From Betaproteobacteria bacterium TMED41 (lineage in GTDB: Bacteria; Pseudomonadota; Gammaproteobacteria; Burkholderiales; Burkholderiaceae_A): a stretch of 39,804 nucleotides of DNA. Position 1 is the stretch's first letter; the number at the start of each line of letters is the position of its first letter. The notes under the pieces were generated by a model. It searched no databases, had not been told where the DNA came from, and saw nothing but the letters and a program-made list of their open reading frames with translations. Location of the stretch: positions 33,559 to 73,362 of the forward strand of contig NHCU01000038.1 in assembly GCA_002167365.1 (NCBI GenBank), in the 5' to 3' direction. Made by a program: the position numbers and the translations under genes. Shown piece by piece: positions 34,759-39,804 of the stretch.

Positions 34759-34801
34759 TCTTTTCATAAGTTCCTGTAGTTTATCAATGAGTAATTAAGT
34801 T

Positions 34802-35506
34802 ATGAAAAAAAATAAACAATCAAATTTTATAGCTCCCAGTATTCTATCTGCAAATTTTTTATCTTTAGGTGAGGAGATAGTCGCAGTAGAAAAAGCTGGG
34901 GCTGATTATATCCATTTTGATGTCATGGATAACCATTTTGTTCCAAATCTAACTTTTGGTCCTTTAATTTGCCGCGCAGTTCGATCAATAGTTGAGGTGC
35001 CCATAGATGTTCATCTTATGGTTTCTCCTGTTGATAGATTAATTGAAGATTTTATTGATGCTGGAGCAAGTATAATCACTTTTCATCCTGAAGCATCCAA
35101 TCATATTGATAGAAGTTTGTCTATTGCACGTGATAATGGCTGTAAAACTGGGTTAGTTTTAAATCCTGCTACGCCAATCAATTGTCTAGATTGGGTTCTA
35201 CCTAAACTTGACATAATATTAATAATGTCGGTAAATCCTGGGTTTGGTGGCCAAACTTTTATAGAAAACACTTTTTCAAAAATAATTGCAGTTCGACAAA
35301 AAATTGATGAGTTCTTAAATAAAGGTGGGCATTCCATAAGGTTAGAGGTCGATGGAGGGATTAAAGTTGAAAATATACAAGCTGTTAAGAGGGCAGGAGC
35401 TGATACTTTTGTTATAGGGTCGGGTATTTTTAATTTTCCAGACGCATCCCAAAACTTAGGTTATCAAAAAATTATGACTGATTTTAGAAAAGCGTTGGAA
35501 TTTTAG
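34802..35506 (+). CDS. rpe: Ribulose-phosphate 3-epimerase
   Basis: Rpe interconverts ribulose-5-phosphate and xylulose-5-phosphate. The 234-residue TIM barrel shows APSILSANFLSLG, the metal-binding histidine and aspartate in FDVMDNHFVPNLTFGP and HLMV, the loop SVNPGFGGQTF, and EVDGGI near the C terminus. It lies four bp before trpE. A phosphoglycolate phosphatase gene often sits between rpe and trpE in relatives and is absent here. Confidence 0.96.
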   Translation: MKKNKQSNFIAPSILSANFLSLGEEIVAVEKAGADYIHFDVMDNHFVPNLTFGPLICRAVRSIVEVPIDVHLMVSPVDRLIEDFIDAGASIITFHPEASNHIDRSLSIARDNGCKTGLVLNPATPINCLDWVLPKLDIILIMSVNPGFGGQTFIENTFSKIIAVRQKIDEFLNKGGHSIRLEVDGGIKVENIQAVKRAGADTFVIGSGIFNFPDASQNLGYQKIMTDFRKALEF

Positions 35507-35510
35507 TTAT

Positions 35511-37016
35511 ATGAAGTCCATTTCGCATAAAGATTTTTTAAATTTCGCGGATCAAGGTTACAACAGAGTCCCTATAATAAGGCAAGTTCTTGCGGATTTA
35601 GATACCCCTTTGTCGGTATACATGAAGCTCGTCAATGGCCCTAATAGCTATTTGCTTGAGTCAGTTCATGGTGGGGAAAAATTTGGTCGGTACTCCTTTA
35701 TTGGCTTACCCGCCAAAAAGAGAATTGAGGTATATGAAAAAAATTTAAAGTTAATTGATAAAGGTGAGCTTGTTGAATCTCATAACGGTGATCCTTTGGA
35801 TTATATAAAAAATTTTATGGGTAGGTTTAAGGTTGCACCTACCCACGAAATTTTACCTAGATTTTGCGGCGGTCTTGCAGGCTATTTTGGATATGACACA
35901 ATTAGATACATAGAGCCTAGATTGAATTCATCAAATTCCTCTCAAAAAGCTGCCAAACCAAATGTTCCCGATATTCTTTTAATGCTTACCGAGGAGCTGG
36001 TTGTTTTTGATAATCTGACTGGAAATTTATTTTTAATTGTTTACGCTGATCCAACTCTAAAAAATTCATTTATAAAAGGAAATGAAAGACTAGACGAATT
36101 GTTGGCGTCTCTCTCCAACACTTTAATCACCTCTGATAGAAAAGAGCTGATCTCTACAGAAGTTGTTAGACATTTTCCTAAGGAAAATTTTTTATCTGCG
36201 GTTTTGAAGGCAAAGGAATATATTGCTGAGGGAGATATTATGCAGGTGGTTATAGGTCAGTCTCTTACTAAGGCTTTTGATGGTTGCCCTCTGACACTAT
36301 ACAGAGCTCTTCGCGCAATAAATCCATCTCCTTACATGTATTATTACGATGTTGGAGATTTTCAGGTCGTTGGGGCATCACCTGAAATATTGGTCAGGCA
36401 AGATTGGAATAAAAGAGATAATAAGAAATCTAGCAAGGTCACAATTAGGCCAATTGCTGGAACAAGACCTCGTGGAAAAAACGAGGAGGAAGACCGCAAA
36501 AATGAGGAAGAACTTAAAAATGATCCTAAAGAATGCGCAGAACACGTTATGCTGATTGATTTAGCTAGAAATGATATAGGGAGGATCGCAAAATCAGGAA
36601 GTGTAAGACTAACTGAAAAAATGATTATTGAAAGGTATTCACACGTAATGCATTTAGTATCCGAGGTCGAAGGATTGTTAATGCCGGATTTATCATTCAT
36701 GGATGTTTTAAGAGCTACTTTTCCAGCAGGAACTCTATCTGGTGCTCCTAAAATCAGAGCGATGGAAATTATTGATGAATTAGAACCAATTAAGAGAGGT
36801 CTTTATGGGGGTGCTTGCGGATACTTATCTTTCTCTGGGGAAATGGATTTAGCTATCACCATAAGAACAGGAATTTTGAAAGAAGGATTGCTAACTGTTC
36901 AAGCTGGCGCAGGGATTGTGGCTGATTCTGTTCCTGAGAATGAATGGTTAGAGAGTGAGCAAAAAGCTATGGCAGTTTTAAGGGCTGCAGAAATGGTAGA
37001 AAAAAACATGCAGTAA
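35511..37016 (+). CDS. trpE: Anthranilate synthase component I
   Basis: TrpE converts chorismate to anthranilate with ammonia from TrpG. The 501-residue protein has the tryptophan-binding LLES motif at 48-51, which implies feedback inhibition. The chorismate-binding domain shows RPIAGTRPRG, LIDLARNDIGRI, FPAGTLSGAPKIRAMEIIDELE and GAGIVADSVPENE. Only four bases separate it from rpe, which leaves no room for a leader peptide or attenuator in front of trpE. Control of the operon by classical attenuation at this point is therefore unlikely. Confidence 0.97.
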   Translation: MKSISHKDFLNFADQGYNRVPIIRQVLADLDTPLSVYMKLVNGPNSYLLESVHGGEKFGRYSFIGLPAKKRIEVYEKNLKLIDKGELVESHNGDPLDYIKNFMGRFKVAPTHEILPRFCGGLAGYFGYDTIRYIEPRLNSSNSSQKAAKPNVPDILLMLTEELVVFDNLTGNLFLIVYADPTLKNSFIKGNERLDELLASLSNTLITSDRKELISTEVVRHFPKENFLSAVLKAKEYIAEGDIMQVVIGQSLTKAFDGCPLTLYRALRAINPSPYMYYYDVGDFQVVGASPEILVRQDWNKRDNKKSSKVTIRPIAGTRPRGKNEEEDRKNEEELKNDPKECAEHVMLIDLARNDIGRIAKSGSVRLTEKMIIERYSHVMHLVSEVEGLLMPDLSFMDVLRATFPAGTLSGAPKIRAMEIIDELEPIKRGLYGGACGYLSFSGEMDLAITIRTGILKEGLLTVQAGAGIVADSVPENEWLESEQKAMAVLRAAEMVEKNMQ

Positions 37017-37055
37017 TTTATTTTCAAATAAAGTTAAATTGAGAAGATTAAATTA

Positions 37056-37646
37056 ATGAAATTGTTGATGATTGATAACTATGATTCATTCACCTACAAC
37101 CTTGTACAATATTTTTCAGAGCTTGGTGTAGATGTGGAGACAATAAGGAACGATATTATTTCTGTTGATCAAATCATGTCCAGAGGGTTATCGCACTATC
37201 CGGATAGAATTGTAGTTTCTCCTGGCCCAGGAAAACCCCAAACTGCAGGAATTTCTGTGGAACTAATTCGCCGTATCGCTAGCCTTAAAAGGCCTATTCC
37301 AATTTTAGGTGTATGCCTTGGTCACCAATCAATTGGGGTGGCTTTCGGGGCTAACGTTGTTAGAGCAAAATCCATCATGCATGGAAAAGTGTCTGCTGTT
37401 ATTCATGGAAAAAAAGGCCTGTTTTCTGGTTTGCCGAGTCCATATAATGTCACTAGATATCATTCATTAGCTCTTGAGAAAAAAAATTTACCGCCTTGTT
37501 TTGACATCACCGCTTGGACTGATGATCAAGAAATTATGGCAATTAATCACAAAACTTTGCCATTTTTCGGGGTTCAATATCACCCTGAGGCCATTCTTAC
37601 TGAGTATGGATTTGATCTCTTGAAAAATTTTTTGGACTATAAATGA
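37056..37646 (+). CDS. trpG: Anthranilate synthase component II (glutamine amidotransferase)
   Basis: TrpG hydrolyses glutamine to supply ammonia to TrpE. The 196-residue protein has the class I amidotransferase triad: nucleophile C87 in GVCLGHQ, and the histidine and glutamate of QYHPEA. The start LMIDNYDSFTYNLVQY is typical of TrpG/PabA. Because the fused PabB-PabC in this window has no PabA beside it, this subunit may also serve para-aminobenzoate synthesis, as TrpG does in several bacteria. Its stop overlaps the trpD start by ATGA. Confidence 0.95.
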   Translation: MKLLMIDNYDSFTYNLVQYFSELGVDVETIRNDIISVDQIMSRGLSHYPDRIVVSPGPGKPQTAGISVELIRRIASLKRPIPILGVCLGHQSIGVAFGANVVRAKSIMHGKVSAVIHGKKGLFSGLPSPYNVTRYHSLALEKKNLPPCFDITAWTDDQEIMAINHKTLPFFGVQYHPEAILTEYGFDLLKNFLDYK

Positions 37647-38716
37647 ATTCATCAGTTTTGTTATCAGGGGTTCCTCACCCAAAAGTTTTAGATGCACTTG
37701 GTAAATTATCAAAAAAAATTGATTTATCCAGAGGTGAAATGCGTTCATTGATGAAAAAAATAATGACAGGAGATCTGTCTGTTGCTCAAGTTGCTGCAAT
37801 AATAATTGCATTAAGAGTTAAAGGGGAAACTGTAGAAGAGATAGTGGGTGCAGTTGAAATCATGAGAGAGTTAGTTACAGAGGTTAATTTGGGATCAGAT
37901 GAGATAGTTGACTTGTGCGGCACGGGTGGAGACGGAGCTAGTACTTTTAATATTTCAACTGCCGCAATGTTCGTTGTCGCTGGTGCGGGCTTAAAGGTAG
38001 CAAAACATGGGGGAAGAGCTGTATCTTCTGCATCTGGTAGTGCAGATCTTCTTGAGGGCTTTGGTGTTAATATTAACCTTTCCTCTATAGAGGTTAGAGA
38101 TTGTGTTGAAAGTACTGGAATAGGTTTTATGTTTGCTCCTAACCACCATCCTGCGATGAAGCATGTTGCCCCAGTAAGGCGTGATTTGGGTGTTAGGACT
38201 ATTTTTAACGTTCTTGGTCCGCTTACAAATCCTGCGAGAGCGAAAAGGCAGTTGATGGGAATATTTGATAAAGGTTTATTAAGACCTCTAGCTGAGGTTT
38301 TGAAAACTCTTGGTTCGGAGCATGTTTTGTTGGTTCACAGTGAAAATGGTCTTGACGAAATTGCACTTGATGGAAAAACCTTTTTTGCTGAATTAAAAGA
38401 AGGCAAAATCACTGAGGGTATTATTACTCCTGAAAATTTTGGTTGTGATGGGTCTGTTTCCGGGGATTCATTAGAGTCCATAAAAATAGAAAACCTAGAA
38501 CAAAGTAAAAATCTGGTTTTGGAGTCTTTGTCCTCGAACCCAGGAAATGCTCAAAGAATAGTCGCCTTGAATTCTGCAGCTGCACTTTATGTTGGTGGGG
38601 CTGCTCCTACTCTCAAAGAGGGATTTGTGAAGGCAATGGAAACAATAAAATCCGGGGTTGCAAGAGAGAAACTAGATAACTTCGTTAAATATACATCTAC
38701 AATTCAGAAAAATTAG
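37643..38716 (+). CDS. trpD: Anthranilate phosphoribosyltransferase
   Basis: TrpD attaches phosphoribosyl to anthranilate. The 357-residue protein shows the PRPP-binding LCGTGGDGASTFNIST, the segment KHGGRAVSSASGSADLLE, and FAPNHHPAMKHVAPVRRDLGVRTIFNVLGPLTNPA. The first about 15 residues before LGKLSKKIDLS extend slightly beyond the usual start. The ATG at 37643 overlaps the trpG stop in ATGA, which favours coupled translation from this position. Confidence 0.96.
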   Translation: MNSSVLLSGVPHPKVLDALGKLSKKIDLSRGEMRSLMKKIMTGDLSVAQVAAIIIALRVKGETVEEIVGAVEIMRELVTEVNLGSDEIVDLCGTGGDGASTFNISTAAMFVVAGAGLKVAKHGGRAVSSASGSADLLEGFGVNINLSSIEVRDCVESTGIGFMFAPNHHPAMKHVAPVRRDLGVRTIFNVLGPLTNPARAKRQLMGIFDKGLLRPLAEVLKTLGSEHVLLVHSENGLDEIALDGKTFFAELKEGKITEGIITPENFGCDGSVSGDSLESIKIENLEQSKNLVLESLSSNPGNAQRIVALNSAAALYVGGAAPTLKEGFVKAMETIKSGVAREKLDNFVKYTSTIQKN

Positions 38717-38717
38717 T

Positions 38718-39509
38718 TTGAGAGAAATCCTTAAAGAAATTTTGACCTCGAAAGTTTCAGAGGTTAAAGATGCTAAAAAGAATAGAAGCGTGCACTCCTT
38801 AGAGGCAGATCGAGATCTATTTGAAATTTACGATTTTGAAAAAAAAATAGTCAATTATGCCAATTTAAAAAAACCAGGAATTATTGCTGAAATTAAAAAA
38901 GCGAGTCCTAGTAAGGGTGTTTTGAAGAAAAGTTTTGACCCATCTAATATTGCCATGAAATACGAGTTGGCAGGAGCAGCTTGTATATCTATTTTAACAG
39001 ATATCGCTTACTTTCAAGGTTCAATTGACGACCTTGTAAGCGTAAAGAAAAGTTGTAGACTCCCTGTCTTAAGGAAAGATTTCGTAATTGACCCCTATCA
39101 AGTATTTCAATCACGAGCATATGGAGCAGACTGTATTCTTTTGATTGCCGCTGCTCTAAGCCTGAATCAGATGATTGAGCTTGAAGATCTTGCTATTTCA
39201 CTTGGAATGAGCGTTCTTGTTGAAGTTCATAACGAGTCTGAACTTGATTTAGCTTTGTCTTGTAAGACTAATTTAATTGGAATCAACAACAGAAATCTAA
39301 ATACCTTTGATGTAAATCTTGAAAATAGTTTTAAATTAAGTGCAATTGCTCCCAAGAACAAATTTATCGTTTCGGAGAGTGGGATTTCTTCTCATAAAGA
39401 TATTACTAGTCTTATGACTGCAGGAATTTTTGGTTTTTTAATCGGCGAATTTTTTATGAAGAAAAAAAACCCTGGCGCTACTTTAAAGACATTGCTTGAA
39501 AAATTCTGA
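38718..39509 (+). CDS. trpC: Indole-3-glycerol phosphate synthase
   Basis: TrpC closes the indole ring. The 263-residue TIM barrel includes IIAEIKKASPSKGV, LRKDFVIDPYQV, IGINNRNLNTFDV and VSESGISS. It is mono-functional, with no TrpF domain. The start is TTG, one base after the trpD stop; it gives the N terminus MREILKEILTSKVSEV, as expected for the family. It is the last gene before the ribosomal RNA operon, whose likely promoter begins nine bases after its stop. No terminator is seen between. Confidence 0.95.
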   Translation: MREILKEILTSKVSEVKDAKKNRSVHSLEADRDLFEIYDFEKKIVNYANLKKPGIIAEIKKASPSKGVLKKSFDPSNIAMKYELAGAACISILTDIAYFQGSIDDLVSVKKSCRLPVLRKDFVIDPYQVFQSRAYGADCILLIAAALSLNQMIELEDLAISLGMSVLVEVHNESELDLALSCKTNLIGINNRNLNTFDVNLENSFKLSAIAPKNKFIVSESGISSHKDITSLMTAGIFGFLIGEFFMKKKNPGATLKTLLEKF

Positions 39510-39517
39510 ATTATAGA

Positions 39518-39546
39518 TTGACAATAAGTCACTGACATAATAACAT
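39518..39546 (+). promoter_or_regulatory. Likely rRNA operon promoter
   Basis: A perfect -35 TTGACA at 39518-39523 is followed after 17 bases by TAACAT (4/6) at 39541-39546. A short GC-richer stretch (TTGGGG) comes next. It lies about 170 bases before the 16S gene, with the leader and boxA downstream, as expected for an rrn P1-type promoter. Confidence 0.6.
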
Positions 39547-39568
39547 TTGGGGTTCCGCAAGGATATTC

Positions 39569-39580
39569 GATCTTTAAAAA
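39569..39580 (+). promoter_or_regulatory. rRNA leader boxA-like antitermination site
   Basis: The segment containing TCTTTAAAA resembles the boxA core (TGCTCTTTAACA). It is followed by TTAACAACCGATAAGTGTGG, a sequence I associate with betaproteobacterial 16S leaders. BoxA recruits Nus factors to keep rRNA transcription going. Confidence 0.55.
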
Positions 39581-39716
39581 TTAACAACCGATAAGTGTGG
39601 GCATTTTTGTGATATTGCACAGCAATAAAACTTATGCTCATGCGAATATAAAGTTTTAGCGAGAATATTTTCTCAATATAACGTCAATATTTTGAGCATA
39701 GAAATAACTATAGATT

Positions 39717-39804
39717 AAACTGAAGAGTTTGATCCTGGCTCAGATTGAACGCTAGCGGCATGCCTTACACATGCAAGTCGAACGGCAGCGGACTCTTCGG
39801 AGTG
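39717..39804 (+). rRNA. rrs: 16S ribosomal RNA, 5' end, cut by window edge
   Basis: The sequence TGAAGAGTTTGATCCTGG at 39721 and the following CTCAGATTGAACGCTAGCGG, GCATGCCTTACACATGCAAG and TCGAACGGCAGC are the conserved start of 16S rRNA. The GCTAGCGGCATGCC form is usual in betaproteobacteria. The 5' end is placed by analogy with E. coli, a few bases before TGAAGAG. The rest of the operon is beyond the window. Confidence 0.98.

Noticed and set aside
35507..35510. trp leader peptide and attenuator
   Set aside because: Only four bases separate rpe and trpE, and no Trp-rich short frame precedes trpE.

Overview
The window is a dense, visibly AT-rich stretch of chromosome from a proteobacterium, most probably a betaproteobacterium. 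The evidence for that is the gene order petA-petB-petC-sspA-sspB-tRNA-Thr-grxD-prmC-prfA-hemA, a full-length cytochrome b with a PVWY motif, a DUF971-ubiE-Tim44-ubiJ cluster, and a 16S rRNA start and leader of betaproteobacterial type at the right edge. The genome looks streamlined. Intergenic gaps are mostly 0-120 bp, neighbouring genes often overlap by 1-41 bp, convergent genes abut or overlap, and no intergenic stretch exceeds about 210 bp. I see no mobile element, CRISPR array, phage gene or toxin-antitoxin pair.

Layout, left to right. (1) 1-186, minus: the start of a DegQ/HtrA-like protease with a TTG start. (2) 329-4530, plus: the bc1 complex (petABC), sspA, sspB and tRNA-Thr(TGT). (3) 4514-11823, minus: phoB-phoR-ilvA-hemA-prfA-prmC-grxD, partly as overlapping genes. 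(4) 11857-14571, plus: DUF971 gene, ubiE, a Tim44-like protein and ubiJ. (5) 14550-16584, minus: pgi and bioY. (6) 16690-18990, plus: panD and a fused pabB-pabC. (7) 19118-25797, plus: glyA-sgaA-hprA-mtdA-fch-ftfL, the assimilatory and tetrahydrofolate C1 part of the serine cycle. (8) 25800-29264: a small methyltransferase and tRNA-Phe (minus), a YahK-like alcohol dehydrogenase (plus), then qor and tcdA (minus). (9) 29384-33381, plus: yebC-purD-ubiH-like-dsbC. (10) 33393-34676, minus: mltA, overlapping head-to-head with a 27-residue membrane ORF. (11) 34802-39509, plus: rpe-trpE-trpG-trpD-trpC. (12) 39518-39804: rrn promoter, leader and the first bases of 16S rRNA.

The most distinctive content is block 7. 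SHMT adds a C1 unit to glycine to give serine. Serine-glyoxylate aminotransferase and hydroxypyruvate reductase turn serine into glycerate and regenerate glycine. MtdA, Fch and formate-tetrahydrofolate ligase interconvert methylene-H4F and formate. The genes that usually complete a serine cycle (glycerate kinase, PEP carboxylase, malate thiokinase, malyl-CoA lyase) and any methanol or methylamine dehydrogenase are not in the window. The sequence therefore shows a C1 module but does not prove methylotrophic growth. A strong intrinsic terminator separates glyA from sgaA, so the block is probably two transcription units or one with partial read-through.

I found no clearly new biological system. 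The observations most worth checking are the glyA/sgaA terminator and its hidden TTG start, the mltA/small-ORF start overlap, grxD ending inside tRNA-Thr, and the composition of the serine-cycle cluster. All calls are from reading the sequence; no database search was run.
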